Below are positions 9,434 to 18,155 of a stretch of 64,000 nucleotides of DNA, in pieces (position 1 is the first letter of the stretch; each line of letters starts with the position of its first letter). The translations under genes were made by a program, and so were the position numbers. This stretch comes from Microbacterium sp. AG238 (GTDB lineage: Bacteria > Actinomycetota > Actinomycetes > Actinomycetales > Microbacteriaceae), in the NCBI RefSeq assembly GCF_003610405.1, contig NZ_RAQC01000001.1, positions 1,612,001-1,676,000 of the forward strand, in the 5' to 3' direction. Below the pieces are notes generated by a model. The model saw only the letters and a program-made list of their open reading frames with translations, did no database searches and was not told the origin of the DNA.

Positions 9434-10846
9434 ATGGAAGCTCTATTCGCCGGAGGCGCGCTCGTGATCGGCGGCATCGCCGTAGTCGCCGTCATCATCC
9501 TTCTGATCTTCCTGCTGATCATGGTGCGGGCCTGGTACAAGGTCGCCAAGGCCGACCAGGCGCTCGTCGTCGTCGGCCGCAATCAGAAGAACGCCGCGGG
9601 CGACTCGTCGCGCATCTCGATCATCACCGGCGGCGGCGCCCTCGTGAACCCGCTGACGCAGCGCGCCGAGATGATCTCGCTGCGTGCCCGGCAGATCAAG
9701 ATGGAGCCGACGGCGCAGGCATCCAATGGCGTCACCGTCTCGGTGGCGGGCGTCGCCCTCGTGAAGATCGGCTCGGACCCCGAGTTCGTGCGCCGCGCGG
9801 CCGAGCGATTCCTGTCGCAGGACGGCGCGATCGAGCAGTTCACCACGGAGCAGCTCGAGGGCGCGCTCCGCGGCGTCGTCGCGACGCTGACGGTCGAGCA
9901 GCTCATGAAGGACCGTCAGAAGCTGTCGGACCAGATCGCCGAGGGAATCAAGAGCGACCTGCTCGCCCAGGGACTCATCCTCGACTCGTTCCAGATCCAG
10001 GGCATCACAGACAAGAACGGCTACATCGACGCCCTCGGCGCGACCGAGGTCGAGCGCGTGCGCCGCGAGGCCGACGTCGCCCGAATCAACGCTGCCCGCG
10101 AGGTGCGTGCCCGTCAGCTCGCGACCGACGAGGCGAACCTGATCGAGCAGACCGCGTACGACAAGAACTCCGCCGCCGCCTCCGCCGAGGTCGGCCGCGC
10201 ACGCGCCGAGGCCGAGCAGGCCGAGGCCCTGGCCCGCGCCCAGCGCGAGCAGGACGTGCTGCTGCAGGCCGCCGAGAACCGGCAGGCCCAGCTCGACGCC
10301 GACATCAAGAAGGTCGCCGACGCTTCGCTCTACGAGCGTCAGCGCAAGGCCGACGCCGACGCGTACGCCGAGGTCAAGGCCGCCGAGGCCCGCGCGCAGA
10401 TCGCCGCCCAGGAGGCCGAGGCCACGCGCCTGCGCGCACAGGCCGAGGCCGACGCCGTGCGCCTGGCCGGTGAAGCCCGCGCCGAGGCGATCGAGGCCGA
10501 GGCCGCCGCCATCGCGCAGAACCAGGAGGCGCTGCTCGCGCAGCGCGCGATCGAGGCCCTCGTGCCGCTGATGACCGAGTTCGCCCGCGGCTTCGACAAG
10601 GTCGGGTCCATCACGGTGCTCGGCGGCGACGGCGCATCGAGCCACATCGCTTCGGAGAGCGCGTCGAGCATGCGCGCCACCTTCGACGCCGTGCAGGCCA
10701 CGACCGGCATCGACCTGCGTCAGATCATCCAGGGTCAGGCCACCGGCCGCGGCGTCGCCCAGGGCCTGCGCGCGGACGACGCGGCCGCGGCTCCGGCCCC
10801 GGCCCCGGCCCCGGCGACCGCTCCGGAGGGCACCTCCGCGGAGTGA
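9434..10846 (+). CDS. SPFH-domain / flotillin-like membrane scaffold protein
   Basis: A 470-residue protein with one N-terminal membrane helix (about residues 8-32), an SPFH/band-7 domain (about 33-200, including YKVAKADQALVVVGRNQKN and DSFQIQGITDKNGYIDALG) and a long Ala/Glu-rich coiled coil with repeated EAxAxA heptads (about 210-400), then an Ala/Pro tail. This is the architecture of bacterial flotillins (FloA/YqiK class), which scaffold membrane microdomains. ATG at 9434 follows GAGAAAGG. Monocistronic: glyS is divergent upstream and a large hairpin follows immediately. Confidence 0.88.
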   Translation: MEALFAGGALVIGGIAVVAVIILLIFLLIMVRAWYKVAKADQALVVVGRNQKNAAGDSSRISIITGGGALVNPLTQRAEMISLRARQIKMEPTAQASNGVTVSVAGVALVKIGSDPEFVRRAAERFLSQDGAIEQFTTEQLEGALRGVVATLTVEQLMKDRQKLSDQIAEGIKSDLLAQGLILDSFQIQGITDKNGYIDALGATEVERVRREADVARINAAREVRARQLATDEANLIEQTAYDKNSAAASAEVGRARAEAEQAEALARAQREQDVLLQAAENRQAQLDADIKKVADASLYERQRKADADAYAEVKAAEARAQIAAQEAEATRLRAQAEADAVRLAGEARAEAIEAEAAAIAQNQEALLAQRAIEALVPLMTEFARGFDKVGSITVLGGDGASSHIASESASSMRATFDAVQATTGIDLRQIIQGQATGRGVAQGLRADDAAAAPAPAPAPATAPEGTSAE

Positions 10847-10855
10847 CCCCGCGCT

Positions 10856-10941
10856 AACTCCTCAGATCCGACGACGCCCCGTCTCACCTCTCGCGAGATG
10901 ACGGGGCGTCGTCGTTCGCGGGCTCGCAGATCCGAGGAGTT
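10856..10941. terminator. Nested long hairpin after the SPFH gene
   Basis: An inner perfect 15-bp stem (10869-10883 with 10900-10914) is enclosed by outer arms AACTCCTC (10856-10863) and GAGGAGTT (10934-10941) plus shared GATC. The two nested stems form a cruciform-like element about 86 bp long, directly after the SPFH stop codon. Most likely a terminator, and one of several large intergenic palindromes in this window. Confidence 0.6.
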
Positions 10942-10999
10942 GCCGCGCGCCCTTGTCAACCGGGTGCGTCGCGGCGTCACGGGTTCGTAGCGTCGGGGC

Positions 11000-11806
11000 A
11001 TGACGTTCACTCCTCGCCGTGCCATCGTGACCGCTTCCGACTCGGGGATCGGCCGCGCGACCGCCCTCGCCCTCGCCGACGCCGGCCTGGATGTCGGCGT
11101 CACGTGGCACTCCGACGAGGAGGGAGCGAACGAGACCGCCGAGGGCGTCCGAGCGCGCGGACGCAAAGCGGTCGTCGCGCAGTTCGACGCGACCGAGTTC
11201 GACAAGGTCCCCGGTGTCATCGAGCACCTCGCCGCGGAGCTCGGTGGCCTCGACGTCTTCGTCAACAACGCCGGCGGCGGCACCGGTGGCCCCGTGCTCG
11301 ATCTCGACCTCGACGGCTGGCGGACGGTCGTCGCGCTGAACCTCGACGGCGCCTTCCTGGGAATGCAGACGGCCGCGAAGCTCATGGCGGATGCCGGCGA
11401 CGGCGGGCGGATCATCGCGGTGACGAGCGTCCACGGCTCGCAGCCGCGCGTCGGCTCCGCCGCCTACGTCGCCTCCAAGCACGGGCTCGAGGGCCTCGTG
11501 AAGACGATGGCGCAGGAGCTCGGCCCCCGCGACATCACCGTCAACTCCGTCGCCCCCGGCGAGATCGCGACGCCCATCAACGACATGGAGGGCGACGAGG
11601 CAGAGAAGACCCACCGCCCCGGCATCCCGATCCCCCGCCCGGGCAAGCCCGAGGAGATCGCCGCGGTCGTCGCTTTCCTGGCATCGCCGGCGTCGTCGTA
11701 CGTCACCGGCGCGACGTGGGTCGTCGACGGCGGGATGCTGCAGATGGGGCCGCAGGCCGGGTCGCACATGGAGTCCGACGACTGGCGCGACGCCGGCGCG
11801 GAGTAA
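11000..11806 (+). CDS. SDR family oxidoreductase
   Basis: A 268-residue classical short-chain dehydrogenase/reductase. Cofactor loop TASDSGIGRA near the N-terminus (Ala replaces the usual first Gly of TGxxxGIG), NNAG motif (VFVNNAGGG), catalytic Ser143 (TSVHGS), Tyr156 and Lys160 (YVASK), and the C-terminal signature TGATWVVDGGM. The substrate cannot be told from sequence; relatives are annotated as glucose dehydrogenase or 3-oxoacyl reductase. TAGCGT followed by exactly 6 nt precedes the ATG, so the transcript is probably leaderless. Stands alone between two hairpins. Confidence 0.85.
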   Translation: MTFTPRRAIVTASDSGIGRATALALADAGLDVGVTWHSDEEGANETAEGVRARGRKAVVAQFDATEFDKVPGVIEHLAAELGGLDVFVNNAGGGTGGPVLDLDLDGWRTVVALNLDGAFLGMQTAAKLMADAGDGGRIIAVTSVHGSQPRVGSAAYVASKHGLEGLVKTMAQELGPRDITVNSVAPGEIATPINDMEGDEAEKTHRPGIPIPRPGKPEEIAAVVAFLASPASSYVTGATWVVDGGMLQMGPQAGSHMESDDWRDAGAE

Positions 11807-11822
11807 CCACGCCCACACACCC

Positions 11823-11879
11823 CGAGGTCCCACTTGGGCCGGTTATGCAGAGCTCATACCCGGCCCAAGTGGGACCTCG
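11823..11879. terminator. Perfect 20-bp hairpin between convergent SDR and acetyltransferase genes
   Basis: Arms 11823-11842 and 11860-11879 are perfectly complementary over 20 bp with a 17-nt loop. It lies between the 3' ends of two convergent genes, consistent with a bidirectional terminator. Confidence 0.7.
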
Positions 11880-11907
11880 CTGGGTTTTCCGGGGTGGGGG
11901 CAGGGGG

Positions 11908-12639
11908 TTACGGGCGGACGAGGAGGTATCCGCGCTCGTCGTCGAAGCCGCCGACCGTGAGCCCGGCGGCGAAGTGCTCGAGGAACTGCGTGCGCACCCG
12001 GTCGCGCCAGGCGTCGGCCTCGTCCGGTGAGGCCGCCCGGATGGCATGGATGTCGTCGGGCACCTCGATCGTCGCGACGACCCGGTCATCGGACGGACGC
12101 TCCTGCGGCGGCGCGGCCAGGGGCCAGGTCACCATGAGCCGGTCGGTGACGTCGCCGCGGTTGATGCCGTCGTCCATGAGGCCGTACTGGTCGACGAGGT
12201 AGTCGCTGATGCGGGCTCCGAGCACCTGCAGGTTGAAGTGCGCGTTGCGCGCGAACAGCGGGTCGAACGTCCACGTGATGGTGCCGACCTCGCGGGCGAA
12301 GGCCCACGCACGCTGGTGCTGCTTGAGCACGCGTCCGAGCCCCTGCTGCTGGTACTCCGGCAGCACGCCGGTCACGTGCGAGTGCATCGACCGCGCACCG
12401 GGTTCGGCGAAGAAGGCCACCGATGCGCCGACCACCCGGTCGCCGTCGAAGAGACCGACGACGTAGTTGCCGGAGTACGCCAGCGCGCGCATGAGGTTCG
12501 TGGGCACCGAGTCGCGGTCGCCGCCCCACACCTCGCGCAGCACCGCGGCGCCGGCGAAGATGTCGGCGACGGTTTCGAGGGGGCGGATGTCGATCCCCGC
12601 GGGCACGTCGGCTGGGATCGGGGGAACGCTCTCGCTCAT
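11908..12639 (-). CDS. GNAT-fold N-acetyltransferase (COG3375-type)
   Basis: A 243-residue predicted acyltransferase. The acetyl-CoA loop is visible as VTGVLPEYQQQGLGRVLKQHQR (about residues 88-110, a Q-x-x-G-x-G/A-like P-loop), followed by WTFDPLFARNAHFNLQVLGA, typical of the COG3375 group of uncharacterised GNAT proteins. The substrate is unknown. Divergent from the MFS exporter with only 36 bp between start codons; TAGGGT (12646-12651 on the minus strand) lies 6 nt before the ATG, predicting a leaderless transcript. Confidence 0.82.
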   Translation of the reverse strand: MSESVPPIPADVPAGIDIRPLETVADIFAGAAVLREVWGGDRDSVPTNLMRALAYSGNYVVGLFDGDRVVGASVAFFAEPGARSMHSHVTGVLPEYQQQGLGRVLKQHQRAWAFAREVGTITWTFDPLFARNAHFNLQVLGARISDYLVDQYGLMDDGINRGDVTDRLMVTWPLAAPPQERPSDDRVVATIEVPDDIHAIRAASPDEADAWRDRVRTQFLEHFAAGLTVGGFDDERGYLLVRP

Positions 12640-12675
12640 GAGCCCACCCTACGCCGCCGCGGATAGCCTGAAGGG
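12640..12675. promoter_or_regulatory. Compact divergent promoter with two leaderless -10 elements
   Basis: The 36-bp gap holds a minus-strand TAGGGT (12646-12651) and a plus-strand TAGCCT (12664-12669). Each ends exactly 6 nt before its start codon, so the first transcribed base would be the A of each ATG. The -35 contacts must then lie in or next to the opposing gene. Confidence 0.6.
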
Positions 12676-14112
12676 ATGGCATCGGGCGACGGCGGACGAC
12701 GAAGACTCACCCGCATGCCGCGGCAGGGCGCGATCGTCGCCGTGCTCGCGATCGCGGGGCTGGCCTCGTCGTTCATGTTCACCCTGGTCGTGCCCATCCA
12801 GTCGAAGCTGCCCGAGCTGCTCGACGCGAGCCGCGAAGACACGGCGTGGGTCGTCACGGCCACCCTCCTCGCCGCCGCGGTCTTCACCCCTATCGCGGGT
12901 CGACTCGGCGACATGTACGGCAAACGCCGCATCGTGCTCGTGCTGCTCGGGCTGCTCATCGTCGGGTCGATCGTCGCGGCCCTGTCGACCGACATCATCG
13001 GCGTGATCGTCGGGCGCGCCCTGCAGGGCGCGGTGACGGGCGTCGTGCCGCTGGGCATCTCGATCATGCGCGACGTGCTGCACGAGAACCGGGTCGACGC
13101 GGCGATCGCGCTGATGTCGGCGACCCTCGGCGTCGGCGGCGCCGTCGGCATGCCCGTCAGCGCCCTCATCACCGAGACGAGCGACTGGCACGTGCTGTTC
13201 TGGATGTCGGCGGGCCTCGGGGTGGTCGTCCTCGTCCTCGTCGTGCTCGTGGTGCCTCCGAGCGTGCTGCGAACACCCGGTCGCTTCGACATCCTCGGGG
13301 CGATCGGGCTCGCGATCGGTCTGACCGGACTGCTCCTGGCGGTCTCGCGTGGCAACACGTGGGGCTGGACCTCGGCGGCGACCCTCGCCTGCGGCCTCGG
13401 CGGCGTCGTCGTGCTGCTCGTGTGGGGCTGGTTCGAGCTGCGGATCGCCGACCCCCTGCTCGACCTGCGCGTCGCGGCCCGCCCGGCGGTGCTGCTGACC
13501 AATCTCGCGTCGGTCGCGATCGGCTTCTCGCTCTTCGCCTCGAATGTGTCGTACCCGCAGATGCTGGAGCTGCCCGAGGCCGTCGGCGGCTTCGGGCTGA
13601 CGCTGCTGCAGGCGAGCCTCATCATCATGCCGGCGGGCCTCGTGATGATGGTCCTCTCCCCCTTCTCGGGTCGACTCGCGCGCACGGTCGGCCCGCGGCT
13701 GCTGCTCGTCCTCGGCTCGGTCGCACTGATCCTCGCCTACGGCTTCTCGCTGCTGTGGGCCTCCGAGGTCTGGCACCTGCTCGTGGCGAACCTCCTCATC
13801 GGCGTCGGCATCGGCTTCGGCTACGCCGGCATGCCGATGCTGATCATGCGCTCGGTGCCGCCCACCGAGACCGGCGCGTCGAACGGACTGAACGCCCTGT
13901 TCCGCTCGCTCGGGACGAGCACGGCGGCCGCCCTCGTCGGCGCCGTGCTCGCCGCGTTCTCGCTCGAACGCGACGGGGTGACGGTGCCGACCCCGACCGC
14001 CTTCCAGGTCTCGTTCGCGCTCGGTCTGGGCGCCGCCGTCATCGCACTCGCCGTCGCGCTGTGCATACCGCAACGGCGCGACCCGCACGAGACCCGTCCG
14101 TCGCTGCCCTGA
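12676..14112 (+). CDS. MFS transporter, DHA2 (EmrB/QacA)-type, about 14 membrane segments
   Basis: A 478-residue proton-driven exporter candidate. The loop 2-3 motif GRLGDMYGKRRIVLVLLGLL matches the MFS motif A (GxLaDrxGrkr) and LGVGGAVGMPVSALI is a drug/H+ antiporter motif C-like segment. Hydrophobicity gives about 14 helices, the DHA2 arrangement. The substrate is unknown. Shares a 36-bp divergent promoter region with the acetyltransferase gene; TAGCCT then 6 nt precede the ATG. The POT transporter gene follows after 20 bp. Confidence 0.87.
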   Translation: MASGDGGRRRLTRMPRQGAIVAVLAIAGLASSFMFTLVVPIQSKLPELLDASREDTAWVVTATLLAAAVFTPIAGRLGDMYGKRRIVLVLLGLLIVGSIVAALSTDIIGVIVGRALQGAVTGVVPLGISIMRDVLHENRVDAAIALMSATLGVGGAVGMPVSALITETSDWHVLFWMSAGLGVVVLVLVVLVVPPSVLRTPGRFDILGAIGLAIGLTGLLLAVSRGNTWGWTSAATLACGLGGVVVLLVWGWFELRIADPLLDLRVAARPAVLLTNLASVAIGFSLFASNVSYPQMLELPEAVGGFGLTLLQASLIIMPAGLVMMVLSPFSGRLARTVGPRLLLVLGSVALILAYGFSLLWASEVWHLLVANLLIGVGIGFGYAGMPMLIMRSVPPTETGASNGLNALFRSLGTSTAAALVGAVLAAFSLERDGVTVPTPTAFQVSFALGLGAAVIALAVALCIPQRRDPHETRPSLP

Positions 14113-14132
14113 GCGGCGTATCGTCGGCATCC

Positions 14133-15626
14133 ATGAGCAACGAGGACGCAGCCTCCACCGCATCCCGTCATCGCGACGCCGACCACAGCAGGAACGACAC
14201 CCGCTTCTTCGGGCAGCCGTGGGCGCTCACGCACATCTTCGGCGTCGAGCTGTGGGAGCGGTTCAGCTTCTACGGCATGCAGATCGTCCTGGTCTACTAC
14301 CTCTACTTCTCGGTCTCCGACGGCGGGGCGGGCCTGCCGCAGGCGACGGCGGTCGGCATCGTCGGCGCGTACGGCGGAGCGGTGTACCTCTCGACGATCC
14401 TCGGCGCCTGGGTCGCCGACCGCCTGCTGGGCTCCGAGCGCGTGCTGTTCTTCAGCGCGATGATCATCGTCGCCGGTCACGTCGCTCTCGCCGTGCTTCC
14501 GGGGCTGCTGTCGGTCGCGGTCGGACTCGTCCTCGTCGCTCTCGGCTCGGGAGGGCTGAAGGCCAACGCCACGGCGGTCGTCGGCACCCTCTACTCCGAG
14601 CACGACCCGCGGCGCGACGCCGGCTTCTCGCTGTTCTACCTCGGCATCAACCTCGGAGCCTTCGCGGGCCCGCTGCTCACCGGCTTCCTGCGCACGAGCC
14701 TCGGGTTCCACTGGGCCTTCGGCGCCGCCGCCGTCGGCATGACCATCGGCCTCGTCCAGTACGCGATCGGGCGCCGGTCTCTTCCCGAGGCGGCGCGCCG
14801 CGTTCCCAACCCGCTGCCGCGGTCGCGCTACCCGCTGGTCATCGGTGTCGCGGTCGCGGCCGTCGCGGCGATCGCACTGCTGGTCGCCCTGGGCGTCATC
14901 CGCGCCGACAACCTGTCGCTCGTCGTGGTCGTCGTCGTCATCGCCGCGACGATCGCCTACTTCAGCGTGATCATCTCGAGTGCCCGGATCACCGCGACCG
15001 AGCGGTCACGCGTGTTCGGCTTCATCCCGCTGTTCATCGTGAGTGTCGCCTTCTGGTCGCTGTACCAGCAGCAGTTCACCGTCATCCCGATCTACGCGGA
15101 GAAGCGGCTCGACCTGAACCTCTTCGGCTGGCAGATGCCGCCCGACTGGGTGCAGTCCATCAACCCGGTGTTCATCATCATCCTCTCGGGCGTCTTCGCG
15201 GCCCTGTGGACGAAGCTCGGCACACGGCAGCCCTCGACACCGATCAAGTTCGCCGCGGGCGTCGCCGTCATGGGTGTGGCCTTCCTGCTCTTCCTGCCGT
15301 TCGCTTCCGACGGACCGTCCGCGACACCGTTGCTCGGCATCGTCGGCATCCTGTTCGTCTTCACCGTCGCCGAGCTGCTGATCTCGCCCGTCGGGCTGTC
15401 CGCGGCCACGAAACTCGCTCCGGCGCGGTTTCAGACGCAGATGGTCGCGCTGTTCTTCCTGTCGGTCTCGTTGGGAACGGCCATCTCGGGACTGCTCGCG
15501 CCCTTCTACGACCCTCAGAACGAGGTGCCGTACTTCTCGATCCTCGGCGCCATCGCGATCGTCCTGGGCATCGCGCTCGCGGCGGCCCGCAAGCCCGTGC
15601 TCGCGCTGATGCGCGGCGTGCTCTGA
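14133..15626 (+). CDS. Proton-dependent oligopeptide transporter (POT/PTR family)
   Basis: A 497-residue symporter for di-/tripeptides. The ExxERFxxY proton-coupling motif appears as ELWERFSFYGM near residue 45 and the family signature GSGGLKANATAVVGTLY and FSLFYLGINLGAF follow. Twelve or more helices. It has a hydrophilic N-terminus of about 30 residues. Located 20 bp after the MFS gene and 17 bp before a small membrane protein gene, so the three may be co-transcribed. Confidence in family high, in substrate moderate. Confidence 0.92.
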   Translation: MSNEDAASTASRHRDADHSRNDTRFFGQPWALTHIFGVELWERFSFYGMQIVLVYYLYFSVSDGGAGLPQATAVGIVGAYGGAVYLSTILGAWVADRLLGSERVLFFSAMIIVAGHVALAVLPGLLSVAVGLVLVALGSGGLKANATAVVGTLYSEHDPRRDAGFSLFYLGINLGAFAGPLLTGFLRTSLGFHWAFGAAAVGMTIGLVQYAIGRRSLPEAARRVPNPLPRSRYPLVIGVAVAAVAAIALLVALGVIRADNLSLVVVVVVIAATIAYFSVIISSARITATERSRVFGFIPLFIVSVAFWSLYQQQFTVIPIYAEKRLDLNLFGWQMPPDWVQSINPVFIIILSGVFAALWTKLGTRQPSTPIKFAAGVAVMGVAFLLFLPFASDGPSATPLLGIVGILFVFTVAELLISPVGLSAATKLAPARFQTQMVALFFLSVSLGTAISGLLAPFYDPQNEVPYFSILGAIAIVLGIALAAARKPVLALMRGVL

Positions 15627-15643
15627 CACGAGAGGATGGGGAC

Positions 15644-15913
15644 ATGTCTTCTTCCGCCGTGCGCCGTTCCAATCCCACCGCCTGGGCCGCCTTCTGGATC
15701 GGCCTGCTCGGGCTCATCCTGATGCCGATCCCTCTCTTCATCGGGCTCATCCTCGGCGGCGGGCTCTCGCTCGTCGCGGCCGTTCTGGTCGTCATCGCTC
15801 TCCTCAAGGGCCTCGCACGCAGCGGCACGGGCATCGCCCCCGTCGTCTTCGCCGCGATCTTCGTGCTGCTCACCTGGGGCGGCATCTCGCTCGGCGGCGG
15901 CATCGTCTGGTGA
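15644..15913 (+). CDS. Small two- to three-helix membrane protein
   Basis: 89 residues with hydrophobic segments at about 15-36, 38-55 and 64-84 and a short basic N-terminus (RRSNPTAW). No recognised family; resembles the many small DUF4190-like membrane proteins of Microbacteriaceae. GAGAGGATGGGG precedes the ATG. It lies 17 bp downstream of the peptide transporter and is followed by a GC hairpin (15955-15976), suggesting the end of that operon. Confidence 0.7.
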   Translation: MSSSAVRRSNPTAWAAFWIGLLGLILMPIPLFIGLILGGGLSLVAAVLVVIALLKGLARSGTGIAPVVFAAIFVLLTWGGISLGGGIVW

Positions 15914-15954
15914 CGCGTCCGACGGGCGGCTTCGTCACACGATGACGGACGGAT

Positions 15955-15976
15955 GCCGGGCCGGCGCGGGCCCGGC
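15955..15976 (+). terminator. GC-rich hairpin after the peptide-transporter operon
   Basis: GCCGGGCC (15955-15962) pairs with GGCCCGGC (15969-15976) around a 6-nt loop, 42 bp after the stop of the small membrane protein gene. A short, strong stem without U-tract. Confidence 0.5.
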
Positions 15977-16015
15977 GTTAGAGTCGCGGGCGCACCCGAT
16001 GAGAAAGCGACGCTC

Positions 16016-17209
16016 ATGACCGAGATCACCACCACCACCGCCGGCAGCCTCCCCCGCACGCAGGCCCTGATCGACGCGAACCGCGTGCGCTCCTTCGCCG
16101 ACGACGGTTTCACCCTGACCTCGACCCCCGAGTTCGACGAGCTCACCGCACAGGCCGTCGCCGACGTGGTCGCGCGTCAGCGCGAAGCCGGAGTGACACA
16201 GGTGGGCGACGGCGAGTTCGGAAAGGCGATGTCGAACGCCGTGGACTACGGCGCATGGTGGTCGTACTCGTTCCAGCGCGCGAGCGGCCTGTCGCTGACC
16301 GAGGTCAACGCGTTCAACGAACCGCCCGTGCGGTCGGAGCCGGGTCGCATCCGTCTGACCTCGTTCCTCGACCGGCGCGACCGGCAGCTCTTCCCCGCGG
16401 TGTACGCCGAGGCCGTCGAAGCGGGCGCGACCGCGACGGCGTTCCCCACCACGACCGGACCGATCGCCTACCGCGGGCACGCGGCCGTGGCATCCGACAT
16501 CGCCAACCTGAAGGCGACGCTGCGCGAGGGCGAGCAGGGATTCCTCACCGCCATCGCACCCGGATCGGCATCGCGCGTTCGCAACGAGTACTACGCCACC
16601 GATGAAGAGCACATCTTCGCGTGGGCCGAGGCGCTGCGAGAGGAGTACAAGGCGATCACCGACGCCGGGCTCATCGTGCAGCTCGACGACCCCTCGCTCG
16701 CCGAGAACTTCGACCAGATCAATCCGGAACCCGCCGTCGCCGACTACCAGGCGTTCACGCGTATCCGCGTCGAGGCGATCAACCACGCCATCGCAGGGCT
16801 CCCGAAGGAGCTCGTGCGCCTGCACCTGTGCTGGGGCTCGTGGCACGGACCCCACACCACCGATGTCGCACTCGCCGACATCCTGCCCGTCGTGCTGGAG
16901 GCGAACGTCGGCTCGATCTCGTTCGAGGCCGGCAACGTCCGGCACGAGCACGAGTCGGCAGTCTGGGCCTCGGCTGCCGTCCCCGACGACCTCGTGCTCG
17001 TGCCCGGCGTCGTCAGCCACGCCACGAACGTCGTCGAGCACCCCGAGCTCGTCGCGCAGCGCATCGAGCGTTTCGCCGGCATCGTCGGAGCCGACCGGGT
17101 CATCGCCTCGACCGACTGCGGCCTCGGCGGCCGCATCCACCCCGACATCGCCTGGGCCAAGCTCGCCTCGCTCGGCGAGGGCGCCCGCATCGCCGGCTCG
17201 CGCCTCTGA
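16016..17209 (+). CDS. Cobalamin-independent methionine synthase II-type protein (MetE C-terminal-like)
   Basis: A 397-residue single-barrel relative of the catalytic half of MetE. Zinc-type ligands are present: HLCWGSWHG (His-x-Cys) and the distal Cys in STDCGLGGR; VGDGEFGK near residue 65 and QLDDPSLAEN are also family motifs. Full-length MetE is about twice as long, so this is the stand-alone MetE-like group (COG0620), which includes proteins of uncertain methyl acceptor and epoxyalkane:CoM transferase relatives. ATG at 16016 is assigned from family alignment; TAGAGT at about 15979 could be the promoter -10. Alone between two hairpins. Confidence 0.82.
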   Translation: MTEITTTTAGSLPRTQALIDANRVRSFADDGFTLTSTPEFDELTAQAVADVVARQREAGVTQVGDGEFGKAMSNAVDYGAWWSYSFQRASGLSLTEVNAFNEPPVRSEPGRIRLTSFLDRRDRQLFPAVYAEAVEAGATATAFPTTTGPIAYRGHAAVASDIANLKATLREGEQGFLTAIAPGSASRVRNEYYATDEEHIFAWAEALREEYKAITDAGLIVQLDDPSLAENFDQINPEPAVADYQAFTRIRVEAINHAIAGLPKELVRLHLCWGSWHGPHTTDVALADILPVVLEANVGSISFEAGNVRHEHESAVWASAAVPDDLVLVPGVVSHATNVVEHPELVAQRIERFAGIVGADRVIASTDCGLGGRIHPDIAWAKLASLGEGARIAGSRL

Positions 17210-17236
17210 CTCGTCTTCGCACGGGCGTCGCGTCCG

Positions 17237-17311
17237 GGATGCAAGCAATCGTGGCCGACACCCCGGGTCGCGGCATCCGCCGTCGGGGTGTCGGCCGCGA
17301 TCCCTGGCATC
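17237..17311. repeat. Imperfect intergenic palindrome, family shared with 34560-34633
   Basis: GGCCGACACCCC (17253-17264) pairs perfectly with 17285-17296, and GATGCAAGCAATCG (from 17239) pairs imperfectly with CGATCCCTGGCATC. The arms resemble those of the element at 34560-34633 (GATGCAAGGGATCGTG, GGGGTGTCGG, CGATCCC), so this is a dispersed element rather than a chance hairpin. It could terminate the MetE-like transcript. Confidence 0.55.
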
Positions 17312-17377
17312 CGCGCCCGCGGGCGTTCAGCGGATTCGACTAGCGTGAAAGACCGCAGGACACCGCGAGAGGGAGCC

Positions 17378-18013
17378 ATGACCGAAACACAGCCGCAGAT
17401 CTTCGAGCCCGAGGGCCGCGCCATCCCCTACGTCGAGGATGCCGGCAGCGAGCCCGTCCTGGTGCTGATCCCGGGGTACAGCAATGTCGCCGCGCTCGGG
17501 ACGCTCGCCCACGTGCTGGCCGAAGAGGACTTCCGCATCCTGCGGGTCGGCTACCGCACGGCGCAGACCGAGGGCGTGACCCTCCACGACCTGGCGCAGG
17601 ATGTCGTCGACGTCATGGACCACGTCGGGCTCGGTGACGCCTGGATCGGCGGTCACGCCTTCGGCGGCGCCGTCGCGCGCACGGTGTCGATCGACCACAC
17701 CGACCGCGTCGACGGCGTGCTGCTGCTCGGCGCTGAGGGTGACGAGCCCCGCACCGACCTCGAGCCGCTGCAGGCGGCGGCTGCGGCCTCGGTCTCGGCG
17801 GAGGAATGGCGCGCCCTCGCCCCCACGGTCCCGGTCATGCTCATCCAGGGCGCCGACGACGACGTGCTGCCGCCCGCGAACGGCGAACGCCTGCAAGCGG
17901 CCGCTCCCGGCCTGGTGAGCCTCGTGACCCTCGAGGGCGGCGGACACCTCTTCCCGGCGACGCACGCCGGCGAGGCCGCCTTCGTCATCGAGGACTACCT
18001 CGACGTCGACTGA
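17378..18013 (+). CDS. Alpha/beta-hydrolase-fold protein lacking the nucleophile
   Basis: A 211-residue alpha/beta-hydrolase-like protein. The oxyanion region LVLIPGYSN, the acid region GADDDVLPP and the His motif GGGHLFPA (His190) fit the fold, but the nucleophile elbow reads GGHAFGG, with Ala94 where Gly-His-Ser-x-Gly is expected. Classical esterase or peptidase chemistry is therefore unlikely; the protein may be a binding protein, a pseudoenzyme, or use another mechanism. GAGAGGGAGCC precedes the ATG at 17378, and TAGCGT at 17341-17346 is a likely -10. Followed by a palindrome and purU. Confidence 0.82.
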   Translation: MTETQPQIFEPEGRAIPYVEDAGSEPVLVLIPGYSNVAALGTLAHVLAEEDFRILRVGYRTAQTEGVTLHDLAQDVVDVMDHVGLGDAWIGGHAFGGAVARTVSIDHTDRVDGVLLLGAEGDEPRTDLEPLQAAAAASVSAEEWRALAPTVPVMLIQGADDDVLPPANGERLQAAAPGLVSLVTLEGGGHLFPATHAGEAAFVIEDYLDVD

Positions 18014-18045
18014 ACCCGCCTCCACTTCCCCCCAACCCCCACCCT

Positions 18046-18110
18046 CCGTCGACTCGCCACGAATCGCGGATGCCGCCCCGCCGCATCCGCGGAATCTGGC
18101 GAGTCGACGG
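18046..18110. terminator. Two-part palindrome between the hydrolase gene and purU
   Basis: Outer arms 18046-18059 and 18097-18110 match perfectly over 14 bp (CCGTCGACTCGCCA and its complement); inside them GCGGATGC (18066-18073) pairs with GCATCCGC (18083-18090). Lies 30 bp after a stop codon, so a terminator is the simplest reading. Confidence 0.6.
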
Positions 18111-18155
18111 CCTGAACGTGCCGGGAGCGCCCGTCGGACAGGGCAGAATCGAAGG

